Source: Macrobrachium rosenbergii
Taxonomy: Eukaryota > Arthropoda > Malacostraca > Decapoda > Palaemonidae
Direction: 5' to 3'
DNA length: 64,000 nt
Assembly (NCBI RefSeq): GCF_040412425.1
Contig: NC_089788.1
Span: forward strand, 72,900,220-72,964,219
Every line of letters starts with the position of its first letter. The first letter of the stretch is position 1. Below the pieces are notes generated by a model. The model saw nothing but the letters and a program-made list of their open reading frames with translations, was not told the origin of the DNA and searched no databases. Below, piece after piece: positions 24,893 to 37,029 of the stretch. Made by a program: the position numbers and the translations under genes.

Positions 24893-25792
24893 TGTAATAC
24901 TTTTTACAATATCTTTCTAGATAATTTGTAATACTTTTTACAGTATCTTTCTAAATAATTTGTAATACTCTTTTTACGGTATCTTTCTAGATAATTTGTA
25001 ATACTTTTTACAATATCTTTCTAGATAATTTGTAATACTTTTTCACAGTATCTTTCTAGATAATTTGTTATACTTTTTATAGTATCTTTCTAGATAATTT
25101 TTAATACTTTTTTACGGTATCTTTCTAGAAAATTTGTAATACTTTTTACAATATCTTTCTAGATAATTTGTAATACTTTTTACAATATCTTTCTAGATAA
25201 TTTGTAATACTTTTTACAGTATCTTTCTAGATAATTTGTAATACTTTTTACAGTATCTTTCTAGATAATTTTTAATACTTTTTCACAATATCTTTCTAGA
25301 TAATTTAATATTTTTTACAATATCTTTTTAGATAATTTGTAATACTTTTTTACAGTAATTTTCTAGATAATTTTAATACTTTTTTACAATATCTTTCTAG
25401 ATAATTTGTAATACTTTCTTACAGTATCTTTCTAGATAATTTGTAATACATTTTCACTATCTTTCTAGATAATTTGTAACGCATTTTTACTATCTTTCTA
25501 GATAATTTTTATTACTTTCTTACAGTATCTTTCTAGATAATTTGTAACACATTTTTACTATATCTTTCTAGATAATTTTTAATACTTTTGTACAGTATCT
25601 TTCCAGATAGTTTGTAATCTTTTTACAATATCTTTCTAGATAATTTGTAAAACTTTTTTTTACAATATTTTTCTAGATAGTTTGTAATGCTTTTTGTACA
25701 ATATCTTTCTAGATAATTTGTAATACTTTTTTTTACAATATCTTTCTAGATAATTTGTCTTACTTTTGAACAATATCTTTCTAGATAACCAA
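24893..25792 (+). repeat. 34-bp minisatellite, about 26 copies
   Basis: The consensus is 'gataatttgtaatacttttt' plus 'acaatatctttcta'. The CTAGA core is nearly invariant, while T-run length and the 'acaat/acagt/acggt' position vary. Confidence 0.95.
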
Positions 25793-26039
25793 ATTTAAAA
25801 TTTGATCACCATGCACATTATGAGACATCATGCACGCCGATAGAGATTGAGTCTTGTATATTTTTAAAATTGTGAAAGTAAGCTTAGCTATGTAAACTCG
25901 AAATGTGTTGTGGGATTATCCACAACATTATCAAAAGGACTTCGTTGCTGTCAATTAATGTTTTCTTTGAGAATTACTTGACAGGTGACTAACAATGATC
26001 TGGTCTATTAGCTAACAATGATTTTGTCACTTGTCTTTG

Positions 26040-26256
26040 TGGATTCTTTATGTACTCTCAGAGAGTGGCACCTTAAGAATAGAGCCTACCTGTTCTCTGC
26101 AAGTTTCTAGGGATGAGGTTGCGAGCCCTATACCCTTTTTCTTGACCCCCGCTGCCGTTAGTACCCAATCATGCTTGGGTCGACTGATAGGCAGCAGACC
26201 GGGATCGGATCACGGGCCTTGCTAATTACGAGCCCTGTGCCGTATCACGTTATATA
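26040..26256 (-). mobile_element. SINE-like tRNA-related repeat
   Basis: On the minus strand 'gatacggcacagggctcgta' resembles an A-box region, and 'gatccgatcccggtctgctg' resembles a B box with tRNA-like spacing. The body continues with 'gactcgacccaagc'-type sequence toward 26040. It fits a tRNA-derived short element; only one copy is in the window, so the family call is from memory. Confidence 0.35.
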
Positions 26257-26261
26257 TATAT

Positions 26262-26400
26262 GTGACGGAAGGTAATAGGAAGTACAAAAAGAAGAGATCA
26301 TTTATTAGAAAAAAAATAAATTAACAAATTTATAAAATGATTGATAAAAATATAAGTTATGAAAAACAAGGAGGATTTCTTTAGGGTAGTAATGCATTTC
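26262..26400 (-). mobile_element. Non-LTR retrotransposon 3' region, copy lacking the AAT tail
   Basis: It matches the distal part of the copy at 38073 ('aagaagagatcatttattag', 'aaatataagttatgaaaaac', 'aaggag') but stops before the 'gatgaacccc' block. It carries extra sequence ('agggtagtaatgca') from farther inside the element. Confidence 0.4.
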
Positions 26401-26415
26401 ATCTCTGCATATTTG

Positions 26416-26418
<3 letters not shown>

Positions 26419-26480
<62 letters not shown>
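26419..26480 (+). repeat. (TA)n microsatellite
   Basis: About 30 units, followed by a short TG/TA-variant region to 26512. Confidence 0.9.
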
Positions 26481-26487
<7 letters not shown>

Positions 26488-26569
26488 GTGTATATATATA
26501 TGTATATTATAACTGAATCACGAAGATATGGAAAGTGATGAATGTATAATTAAAGGCAAATGATAAATA

Positions 26570-26661
26570 AAGGCAAATGCCACTATCTGCTGGTAAAGGA
26601 CCGTGTGTCGAAAGGCCTATCGACCACTCCGTTGTTCCACTTCTCCTTCGTGGCATTTGCC

Positions 26662-26663
<2 letters not shown>
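26570..26663 (+). repeat. Inverted repeat with 14-bp arms before a (AT)n tract
   Basis: AAGGCAAATGCCAC (26570-26583) and GTGGCATTTGCCTT (26650-26663) are perfect inverted arms around 66 bp of unique GC-richer sequence. (AT)n begins immediately after the right arm. It is possibly a small TIR element or a fragment of a larger repeat. Confidence 0.55.

Positions 26664-26736
<73 letters not shown>
26664..26736 (+). repeat. (AT)n microsatellite
   Basis: It starts directly at the end of the inverted repeat right arm; 'gtgtgtg' follows. Confidence 0.9.
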
Positions 26737-26738
<2 letters not shown>

Positions 26739-27107
26739 GTGTGTGTGGAAATGAAGATGGAGAAAGTGCTCATTGTGGAAACCCACACACACACTGTAAT
26801 CATTAATCCGCTGATATATCCAGGATTTATGCCGGCGTAGAAAGTGGCCAGGGGACGAGCGTCCTTCCGCAAGGCTGTTCCACGAACTAAACTTCTTTCT
26901 TTCTTTCTTTTTTTTGCGGTCTTACTTTAATGTATGTCAAGTGCATAACACGCATCCAGAAGTTATACGAACTTCACTGTCAAGGATCACTGGCGCTCCG
27001 GGGCCTTTTTCTGTTGAAAGTTTAACAAAGCTCTATACTTAACTTGCGAAGGAACTCTGCCAGATTGCTGTTTTCAATAACGTTATGAATATTTTTTTTT
27101 TTTTTTG

Positions 27108-27545
27108 TTCGCGTCACCAGAAATTGCTTTGTTCATAAAACTAATTCGAAGAATGGTATGAATTTTCTCTTTCAGTCGCCAGAAATTAGTTTGTTCATAA
27201 AACTAATCGAAGAATGGTATGAAATGTTTCGTTCAGTCGCCAGAAATTTTGTTCATAAAACTAATCGAAGAACGGTATGAATTTTTTCGTACAGCCGCCA
27301 GAAGTTGCTTTGTTCAATGTTATGAATTTTTTATCAGTCGGCAGAAAATGCTTTGTTCATAAAACTAATCGAAGAATGGTATGAATTTTTTCGTTCAGTC
27401 GCCAGAAATTGATTTCTTCATAAAACTAATCGAAGAATGTAATGAATATTTTGTTCGCATCACCAGAAACTGCTTTGTTCATAAAGGTAATCGAAGAATG
27501 TAATGAATATTTTGTTCACATCACTAGAAACTGCTTTGATCATTA
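27108..27545 (+). repeat. ~60-bp tandem repeat, about 7 copies
   Basis: The consensus is 'cgccagaaattgctttgttc', 'ataaaactaatcgaagaatg', 'gtatgaattttttcgttcag'. The copies are diverged and some are partial. Confidence 0.85.
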
Positions 27546-28882
27546 AACTAATGGTGGGAATGTCTTATGTTGCAGTAAGCTTAAGTGGCGTAACTCCGTA
27601 AAAAGGAATATATTTTACCTCCTGTGGTTTGTCGTTTAATGTTAAGTACTGTGAACAGTAATTCAGTCATTTCATATCTTTCCTCAGACGAAAGCTACCT
27701 CTGAGTCAGGAGGGTTAAGCCTCCTGACTGACGTGGTGGCAGAGCAAGGGGTTAGGGCAGGGGAGGGGAAGATTTGCATCCTCATCCATATGTACATAAA
27801 ATATAAAGAAAATTCTTGTGAACAGAACGCCCTCACCTTCTAAAGCCACTGTTTCAAAGGTAAACTGCTTTTAACATACATATGGAAATTACTGTTGGCT
27901 GAAGGCGTAGACGCAAGGGAACTTTTTTCTGACAGTTCTTAGCATCGTTACCCCAAATTTTACTCCGAGAAGCCGCCATGACCCTCTGCTAAACTCGCAT
28001 TAAGTAAGACATTTTAATTCAGTATGAACCAGTATGGAAGACATAGTGGGCACTTGTTGCGCTGAAAAAAATACAGAAGAATAAACAAAAGTGTGACACC
28101 GCCTTGAAAAGTGTTGTCACGTGATGCTACAACCAGAGTAAACAGTGACGATTACCCGTTTGGGTAAAGGAAATATCTCATAAATGGAGGTAGTAAGGAC
28201 CACGTGAGTGTAACATTGAGTCAGCTTACCCAGTAGTATGGATGTGTGCAGATGAAGAGAGTACAAAGTTTGATGGTTTTGAAAAATATCAAATTGTCAA
28301 AATCAATTGTGGGATGGTTTACGTTCAGTAAGTAGAACGAGGAAGGTATGTTTATAAGCTTGGCATTCTGGTGGTTCAGACATGTAGTGAGAAAAGAAGA
28401 GGTAGACTGATGAAAGAATTTTTTTTATACGGTACATTAAAGGAAAAACAAAGGTCATGAAAGATCTGGTCTAAGAGAGTGATTTTATATTTTGAAAATA
28501 AAAGGACCACAGAATCTGTAGAAGTAAATTCAAAGAATTTAATAGATGCAGCATCAGCTCGGTACCTGACACGATGAGGTTTTCATTTCAGCGTAGGTGC
28601 AGTGTTTTCGAAAGTTACTCAAATGATCTGGAAAGTTTTTTTTTTTTTTAATTCTTTTTACTCAGGTTTCAGTCGTGATTCAACAGTGAAAGAATGAGTG
28701 GATGCCTTTTTTTTGCCTCAGGATTTATGCTGTTTCGTGAGAGTAACGTTTTTGTTTAACGTGTGTGCAAAGGAATTTTTTCTTCTCCTTGAAACGAGCA
28801 AAGAAAGTGGAAATATACCGAAGTTGTCTTCGTTTATTTTTTTATTCGGTGGCTGATTAAAAGATGAAACCCCCTTGCCGAA
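27546..28882. other. Unique non-coding sequence
   Basis: No splice-flanked frame and no repeat copy is recognised; only poly(T)/poly(A) runs stand out (28637, 28880). Confidence 0.4.
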
Positions 28883-29206
28883 AAAAAATAAACCAAACCT
28901 TATATCCATAGACATGTATAAAATGCGGCTTTATCGTTATCCCCCCAAGTTTATTCTCTGCTGTTAACTGTCTTATTTCTGGTTTACTACTTCCCTTTTT
29001 TCACATACTTGTTTTTATCTCCATCACTTACCATTCCGCTTTGCGGAGAAAAATAAACCAAACTCTACATCCATAGACGTGTAAAATACGCTCCTTCCAC
29101 CCCCTCCCTAGTTTATTCTCTGCTATTAAATGACTTTCTTCTAGTTTACTACTTCCTATTTTCACATACTTCTTTATCTCCATCACTTACCATTCCTCTA
29201 TCAGTA
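28883..29206 (+). repeat. ~163-bp tandem duplication, two copies
   Basis: 'aataaaccaaac...catccatagac.tgta' starts at about 28888 and 29051. 'tttattctctgct.ttaa' and 'tctccatcacttaccattcc' are shared. Confidence 0.8.
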
Positions 29207-29540
29207 TCTTCTTGGTCATTAAAGTCAGAAGCCTTTTTGCATTCGAGATAGAATACACTCGACGTACCTTTCAAACCAATCCACGATCATTGTAGCAGTA
29301 TTTTGAAAGCATTTTCCCCTTTTGTTGTGCTTATTGCACATAATGACTCTGTTGTCTTCGGTGAATGGGATTCTAGTTTTGCCTCGTCACGAACAGGCCG
29401 TATGTGAAGGGACTTCTTGTTTAATAGCAGTTAAGAAATGGCTTCTATGGTCCGGTTAATTGGCAGTTCGTGCTTTCGGGCGAGAGAGATTTGTTCATTT
29501 TTTTTTACAAATGTTTGCTGGTTTGTTCATTTCATTCCCC

Positions 29541-29850
29541 GTAGGGAGGTAGTGCCGGCAGTGCACCTCATGCGGTGCACTGTAGGCATTACTTAAGGTT
29601 CTTTGTAGCGTGCCTCCGGCCCGCAGCTGCGACCCCTTTCGTTCCTTTTACTGTACCTCCTTTCATATTCTGTTTCTTCCGTCTTACTTTCCACCACTCC
29701 TAAGAATTGATTCATAGTGCAACTGAGAGGTTTTCCTCCTGCTACACCTTTCAGACCTTTTGCTGTCAATTTTCCGTTTCAGCCTTGAATGACCTCATAG
29801 GTCACAGTGCTTGGCCCTTGGCCTAAATTCTATATTCAATTCAATTCAAT
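29541..29850 (+). mobile_element. Dispersed repeat with (ATTCA)n tail, copy 1
   Basis: It begins 'gtagggaggtagtgccggca', contains 'gcacctcatgcggtgcactg', and closes with 'tgaatgacctcataggtcac' and 'ctatattcaattcaattcaa'. Three copies occur in the window. The short-repeat 3' tail indicates a non-LTR-mobilised SINE-like element. It is widespread in decapods as I remember it. Confidence 0.6.
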
Positions 29851-29959
29851 ACCCATGTCATTAAAAGGCTGCTGGTAGGCATTTATTCCATTAAATAGTA
29901 TGTGATTGCTCTCCTTGGCTGATCCTTATAAATGACAGCTTTGGTTTCCTGGCATATTC

Positions 29960-30110
29960 TAAAAAGTCCCTCAATTTCTTATTCTGTGATTATGTAAATA
30001 TGATTACTGATTGACACTTCAACTTTTATAATTAAAGTTATATGAAGTAAAAAAGTACCTCAATTTCTTATCTTGATTTGATGTGAATTTGATTACTGGT
30101 AAACACACCT
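29960..30110 (+). repeat. Diverged ~90-bp duplication
   Basis: 'aaaagt.cctcaatttcttat' occurs at about 29961 and 30051, followed by 'gattactg.t..acac' in both copies. Confidence 0.55.
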
Positions 30111-30434
30111 TTGGGGTATATGATTAGACGTCTAACAGATTATATAAATAGTCAACTTTTGCATCATAGTCAACCATTTGATTACATGTTATTTTCCGGA
30201 GAATGTTTGTAGCATAGAATTGTTTTTTCCTTTTTTTTTTTTTGCAAAAGACGCTCGAATATTCTGCAGCCCTGCCGAAAGTTACGATCCCAATTACGTC
30301 CAGACATAATCCGGTTACGCCACGAACTTTCTCCTTCGTTCAGTGGCTGCGTTAGGTTTTTTTTTCTTCTTCTTCTTCCTTTTCCTTTTCGATCCGTGGT
30401 GGTTCTGATTTTTTTTCTGCTCTATGGCTGCGTT

Positions 30435-30435
<1 letters not shown>

Positions 30436-30490
<55 letters not shown>

Positions 30491-30541
30491 GAGTGGTTTC
30501 AAGTTAATTTTGCCTCCCCTACACGAGCTGGAAATCTTGGA

Positions 30542-30606
<65 letters not shown>

Positions 30607-30659
30607 GAGTGGTTTTAAGTTCATTTTGCTTCCTCTACAGGAGCTGGAAGTCTTGGATA

Positions 30660-30726
<67 letters not shown>

Positions 30727-30780
30727 GATGTTTTTAAGTTAATTTTGCCTCCCCTACACGAGCTGGAAATCTTGGATAAG

Positions 30781-30862
<82 letters not shown>

Positions 30863-30930
30863 GAGTAGTGGCTCAGTTAGTTTTTCCTCATCTGCAGAAG
30901 GAGCCAGAGATCTTGGATAAGAACTTCTTT
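30436..30930 (+). repeat. CT-cored array 4: 'cagttgagtggttttaagtt' spacer, four units
   Basis: A ~57-bp spacer ('ttttgcctcccctacacgag', 'ctggaaatcttggataagaa') follows the (CT)n tracts near 30486, 30602, 30722 and 30860. Unit period is about 115-135 bp. Confidence 0.9.
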
Positions 30931-31271
30931 TTCCTGTATGTGTGTGTTATGACGCAAAAGTATCAATTATTTTAATTAAAATACACTGAATTATTCATTT
31001 ATTTGAATAATTAAATGAGATATCATAGCCAACATGTTGTGACTTACTCCCTTATGCAGAGATTCCAGTTATTGTAGGTGGTCGTCGTGCAATAAACAGG
31101 TTAAGGAGCGTCCTTTGCGGCATATTGTAAGATGCTACTTTGTTTATTTTATTTGCCTCGTTTTCAAAGTTTATTTCTTCGAGTCTCAAATTTTGCCAAG
31201 TTAGCAAATATGCTATTCTGTGAATTTATTGTTTTTCAGGTTTGTTAGTTTGCCAGTGTTGAGTTGACTGA

Positions 31272-31466
31272 CGGCTAATGAGGAATTTATTTCTGGTGAT
31301 AGAAATTCATTTCTCGCTATAAAGTGGTTCGGGTTCCACAATAAGCTGTCGGTCCCGTTGCTAGGTAACCAGTTGGTTCTTAGCCACGTAAAAATAAGTC
31401 TAATCCTTCGGGCCAGCCCTAGGAGAGCTGTTAATCAGCTCAGTGGTTTGGTTAAACTAAGATATA
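31272..31466 (+). mobile_element. SINE, 5'-truncated copy of the same family
   Basis: The body matches the copy at 8231, including 'ggccagccctaggagagctg', but is longer in the middle ('gtcggtcccgttgctaggta') and lacks the tRNA-like head. The 3' end is 'aactaagatatactt', without a (TA)n expansion. Confidence 0.65.
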
Positions 31467-31689
31467 CTTAACATAGTTCACTGACGAAATTTTTGTGACT
31501 GATTTGTCTCGATTACAGAGTTCTGTTTTTAAAACCAAGTACTTAATTTGTTTATAATGATTTTGTTTTTAATGATTTAGATTTGCTTAGATTACAAAGC
31601 CTTAGTTTCGTGTCCCAGATCAACTTTGTTAACGAAAGTTTAGTTTTGCCACGTCCCAGAGTACCTTCGACTGCAGAGGTGTTTTATGA

Positions 31690-31817
31690 CAGTTTTATTC
31701 ATTTATTTATTTTTTGTAAACGTCATTTTCTGAGTTTTATTCATTTATTTGTTTTTTGTAAAAGTCACTTTCTGAGTTTTATTCATTTATTTGTTTTTTT
31801 GTAACCGTCATTTTCTG
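31690..31817 (+). repeat. 42-bp tandem repeat, three copies
   Basis: The consensus is 'gttttattcatttatttgtt' plus 'ttttgtaaaagtcattttctga'. Confidence 0.8.
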
Positions 31818-32244
31818 CGGGTCTAAAGTTTACTTTCTTTGCAATGATTAAATCCCTTCTACCTCACCCCCTCTCTCTTTGCGCATGCTATAGATGCAGT
31901 CGCTCCCACACAATTAGAGAAAATGTGTACGCGATGGCCATTTCTGTCTCATAAACCCTGAAATTTCACGACCTCCCCTTCCAGCCTGTCTCTTGAGGCG
32001 TGGAGGGCCCGAGTAAATAAAAGTGATTTAAGAAGAGATGCCTCTCGTGTTAAAACCATGGGGGAAACATGATACCACAAGCTGACCGTGCTCTAAATGC
32101 CGTTTTGGTCGGGGGCCAAATCTGATTTGAGGACGTGAGGAGGTATAATAGGGTGGATGCTGGATTTATTGTGCTTGCGTGTGTGTGTGTGTGTGTGAGT
32201 GTGTTTGCGTTTGGTTAATTTTGGTAAGGAGAGAAGACTGTATT

Positions 32245-32345
<101 letters not shown>

Positions 32346-32374
32346 CAAGAATATGACTTAGCCTTTTGTTTCTG

Positions 32375-32900
32375 AAATTGTTTTACTTCATTTCTTATTA
32401 TGAACTTACTTGAAGAAAGGTATTAGTGGGACATTTTCTTTCCAAACACTATAACTTGGCCATTTCTTTTCAGTTGTTTTACTTGATTTCCAAGTATGGA
32501 CTTACTTTAAAAAAAAAAAAGTTATTAGCGGGATGTTTTCTTTGCATGTAATATAACTTGCCATTTCTTTAGCAATTGTTTTGCTTGATTTCCAAGTATG
32601 AACTTACTTTAAAAAGTTATTAGAGGAACGTTTGCTTTCCATATAATATAACTTACCCATTTCTTTTACAGTTGTTTTGCCTGATTTCCAAATATAACTT
32701 ATTTCTAAAAGTTATTGGCGGGATGTTTTCGTTTCATATAATATAACTTGGCCTTTTTTTTTTTGTAGTTGTTCCAGTACATGTCCAAATATGAACTTAC
32801 TTAAAGACAAAAGTTCGTAGGAGTTGTTCCAGTACATGTCCAAATATGAACTCACTTAAAGACAAAAGTTCTTAGTAGGCCGTTTTCCCGTATTTCCAGT
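32375..32900 (+). repeat. ~120-bp diverged tandem repeat, about four copies plus a 58-bp duplication
   Basis: 'atttccaagtatgaacttac' and 'tataacttggccatttcttt' blocks recur near 32390, 32490, 32590 and 32690. 'gttgttccagtacatgtcca' recurs at about 32768 and 32824. Confidence 0.65.
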
Positions 32901-33290
32901 AGTGCTTCGCATTAAAGACAAAAAGTTCACTGAGCAAGAGGTATTCAAATAAACTACTTAAAGACCAGTTCGCTGTTACCCAATCAGTGCTTTTTCTTCC
33001 TCTGCCTCAAAGACAAAAGGTCTGGCTGCAGTACATGTCCAAATATGAAAGCTTAAAGAAAAGTAGGCTGCCAACTCTTCTTCCTCCTCTTATTCCTCAT
33101 CTCTCATCTCTTCTTCTTGACCCTCCTTCCTACCCCCTCCTGAACTCTTGCAAAGTTCTTATCCGTTTTCCCGTATTTCCAGTAGTGCTTCCTCCCTTGA
33201 AAGGCAATGGCAAAGGCAGGAATCAGGCAGGTGATTTGTACCCAACATCATCTGTAGCCCCGGGCTAAGAAGAGCTAAGGAAATATGACC

Positions 33291-33295
<5 letters not shown>

Positions 33296-33358
<63 letters not shown>

Positions 33359-33449
33359 TTAGTCTTTCCCTCCTTAGATGGGAGAGATGACAGATGTCTT
33401 AAAGTCCCTAAGGCCTAAGGAAATATGCTTCTTTCCTTCCAGACCATGA

Positions 33450-33492
<43 letters not shown>

Positions 33493-33571
33493 GTCTTTCC
33501 CTCCTTAAATGGGAAAGGTGACAGATGCTTTAAAGGTCCTATGGCCCAGTAGCTTACTTCCTTCCAGACCA

Positions 33572-33633
<62 letters not shown>

Positions 33634-33692
33634 GACGAGAGAGATGAGAGATTTCTTGAGGGAGACGGCCCAAAAACTTCCTTCCTTCTAGA

Positions 33693-33755
<63 letters not shown>

Positions 33756-33810
33756 CATAGACGACAGAATTGACAGATTTCTTGAAGACTTCTTCTTTCC
33801 TTCCACCCCA
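33296..33810 (+). repeat. CT-cored array 5: 'cttccttccagaccat' spacer, four units
   Basis: Spacers combining 'agacgagagagatgacagat', 'ttcttgaag' and 'cttccttccagaccatct' separate (CT)n tracts at 33296-33357, 33452-33491, 33571-33628 and 33697-33752. Confidence 0.85.
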
Positions 33811-33960
33811 TCAGTTGCATATTCAAAAGCCTCATCTTTTACGATTGGGTGATTCCTCTGACCTATAGGAATACTTTCACGCGCTAATCAGTCGACTACC
33901 CCCTTTGCCTTACCTCTCGTCTGTAATGAGGGAAAACCCTTTAACCTTACGCAAGAAGTT

Positions 33961-33988
33961 GCTAGCTAGCTAGCTAGCTAGCTAGCTA
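33961..33988 (+). repeat. (GCTA)7 self-complementary microsatellite
   Basis: Seven perfect GCTA units; every register of the run is palindromic. Confidence 0.95.
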
Positions 33989-34095
33989 CCCCGCAGTCGA
34001 AAAGAGTCCTTTGCCTCTTAGCCAAGCCTCAGACTGTTGACATTAGCAAATCGTATGTCTTCGCGGTTTTTTTTTTCCTGGCCCGTCATTGTGTT

Positions 34096-34433
<338 letters not shown>

Positions 34434-34894
34434 CGAAGCGCGCGTGCGCAGTAGTATGCGTTATGCAAGCGCAAATTAAACACTACTATTATTAAGAAAG
34501 GCGTCATAGATAACATATGAGCATAGTAAAACAAACCTCCTCTATTCCGAATGGCGTATATTATTATTATTATTATTATTATTATAAATGCCGGACCTAC
34601 GCAACAGCAATGAGCTTACACAAAGGTCTGAGTAATGACAATCATTTTCATAGTTTCCGCGCGTGCGCCTTGGGGCATCTGCTTGGAAAGCGTACTTTTA
34701 AGCGGTTGACTACAAGGTTGTCATTTGTGAAAGAGTTGACGTGTGTGTCTTGATTTGTTTCTTTATTTGTCAGCGTTTGTGATTGAGTTGTTCGCTTGCC
34801 TTTTTATTCCTGTGATTTGTTTTGCGAAGGTACATTGAAAATAACCTTCCGTTATTTTGTTTTCTAACGGTATGCGTTGAATGAACCAATTATG

Positions 34895-35335
34895 TTTTTT
34901 GAAGTCCATGCGCAGTTTGGTGTTCACTTCATCTGGTTTGATGTTATATTTGGTTTGAAGTCTGTGCGCAGTTTGGTGTTCACTTCATCTGGTTTGATGT
35001 TATATTTGGTTTGAAGTCCGTGCGCAGTTTGCTGTTCACTTCATCTGGTTTGATGGTATATTTGATTTGAAGTCCATTCGCAGTTTGCTGTTCACTTCAT
35101 TGGTTTGATGTTATATTTGATTTGAAGTCCATGCGCAGTTTGGTGTTCACTTCATCTGGTTTGATGTTATATTTGATTTGAAGTACATGCGCAGTTTGGT
35201 GTTCACTTCATCTGGTTGGATGTTCTGTTTGATTTGAAGTCCATGCGCAGTTTGGTGTTCACTTCATCTGGTTGGATGTACTATTTGATTTGAAGTCCAT
35301 GCGCAGTTTGCTCTTCACTTCATCTGGTTTGACGA
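34895..35335 (+). repeat. ~57-bp minisatellite, eight copies
   Basis: The consensus is 'gaagtccatgcgcagtttgg', 'tgttcacttcatctggtttg', 'atgttatatttgattt'. Confidence 0.9.
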
Positions 35336-35559
35336 AAAAATTGGGAAAATAACCCCGGCTTATTCTGATGCGGTGTGAAGTTGCAGTTTGGCTATATCTG
35401 AAAAAATGGTTTCATATTTGCCGTCATTAACTATGAGTTTTGAGGTAGTCGCAGTTTGGACTTCAGCTATATTTCCTCAAATTTTAATCAAGCGTTTCTT
35501 ACCTGTGTGTGTCTGAAATAGTATGGGATTATGCTGCTTACTCAGGAAAATTAATTACT

Positions 35560-35800
35560 TTAGATTTAGGGGTTGAAATAAATAAGTAGGAGGAGAAATT
35601 TAGGTATTGAAATAAATACTTTGGAGATTTAGGAGTGATTTAGGGATTGAAATAAATACGTAGGAGATTTAGGAGAAATTTAGGGTTTGAAATAAATACG
35701 TAGGAGATTTAGGAGAGATTTGTGAATCAAACAAATACGCAGGAGATTTAGGAGAGATTTAGGGAATCAAACAAACACGCAGGAGATTAAGGGCCTGAAA
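35560..35800 (+). repeat. ~45-bp tandem repeat, about five copies
   Basis: The consensus is 'ggagatttaggagagattta' plus 'gggattgaaataaatacgta'. Confidence 0.75.
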
Positions 35801-36338
35801 CAAACACACAACCACTGTGCGTGTCAACGAGGCGAGTCAAGGCTCGCCATCTGCCAGTGCCTAAGCTGCAGTTAATCCCAATTCTGCTCTCAATTTTTTT
35901 CGTTTTATTTTTTGCTCGGGTATTAGTCGTGATACTGTGCTAGGAAACGTGCTACTCAAGCTTATGATTCTGACACGGGAGCCGATTTGATATTGATGCT
36001 TCTAAATTCTGTGCAGTAAATTGTGTCTTTGGCTAGCGGGCTGAGTTTTGGCTCGAAATTCTACTGGGGCAGCTTCGAGACATCTCACGGATATGGGGAT
36101 GATGTTGAAAATATGCCTTAGTGCATTATTCTCATCATTCTCAAACATTCATCCTTTACTCCACATCTTAGAGACGCGTGGGTGAAAAGATCAGTGAGAG
36201 GGGGATTAGGAAATTCAAGAAAAGATCAGTGAGAGGAGGATTAGGAAATTCAAGAACTGTTGCATTGCTTAGTCCGATATTCAAGTTAATAAGAATTTCC
36301 TTCGAAGTTGGTGATGACAAATAGGCGCACTGGAAATC

Positions 36339-36341
<3 letters not shown>
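35801..36341. other. Unique sequence with a short 45-bp duplication
   Basis: 'aaaagatcagtgagagg.gga' occurs at about 36185 and 36219. Nothing else is recognised. Confidence 0.4.

Positions 36342-36401
<60 letters not shown>
36342..36401 (+). repeat. (CT)30 microsatellite
   Basis: An uninterrupted run. Confidence 0.95.
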
Positions 36402-36404
<3 letters not shown>

Positions 36405-36913
36405 GCGTTTTGCGTGAAGCGTTAGTTTCCTAATTTATGATCAACTGCGTATTTCCGGAATTATTTGATTTACCCTCACATTCTTTCAAAACTTCCGATG
36501 ACGTTTTTCATTGCTAAACTTCATTGCATCTTTTCTGTGATTTCCTCATGATAAAACACCAGATTAGGCTAATAGGTAGATGTAGATAAATTGTAGAATA
36601 TATGTATTGCAGGTAGAAATAGGTAATTGCAGAGTATACATATTGCAGGGTAGAAATAGGTACTTGTAGAATATATGGATTGCATTCAACAGTCAAGTCA
36701 CGAAAAAGTCAGGTGGTATGACCATGGCATTTAAAATATCATTCGCTTTTGAACCGTTTCAGAGTATATTGATCACATCAAGTCTTGGAATATTCTTGGC
36801 AGAAAACCCGACACTACGAACCTCGGATAATGACACCATCGTTCCGCCCATAAAACGAATAGAAAAATATATTCCAGAGAAACTGTTTTGAAAGTGAAAC
36901 TGCAGGTATTTAC

Positions 36914-36988
36914 CCTCCAGATCTCCAGAGGCGGTCAGGAACTGCAGTTCAGTTTGGTTTTTCAAATCCAGCAGCTCGTATGTGCACG
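36914..36988 (-). CDS. Candidate internal exon (25 codons, phase 1-1)
   Basis: The minus strand has a strong acceptor, a C/T-rich run ending CTACAG (36994-36989). It is followed by 75 bp open in one convincing frame (CTYELLDLKNQTELQF...) and a donor GTAAAT from 36913. Two leading bases complete a codon and one base is left over, so both flanking introns would be phase 1. The exon contains a Cys and an N-glycosylation sequon NQT, which would suit a secreted or extracellular protein. Third codon positions are GC-biased compared with the AT-rich surroundings. Its phase fits the phase-1 end of the exon at 61832, about 25 kb upstream on the same strand. No protein family is recognised. A chance open frame cannot be excluded. 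Confidence 0.35.
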
Positions 36989-37029
36989 CTGTAGAGGTGG
37001 GGGGGGCCACCATTTAAGGCACCGCAGTG

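Noticed and set aside
23475..25792. Possible CRISPR-like arrays (regular repeats with spacers)
   Set aside because: The units are directly adjacent with no unique spacers of constant length. These are ordinary minisatellites in a eukaryotic genome.
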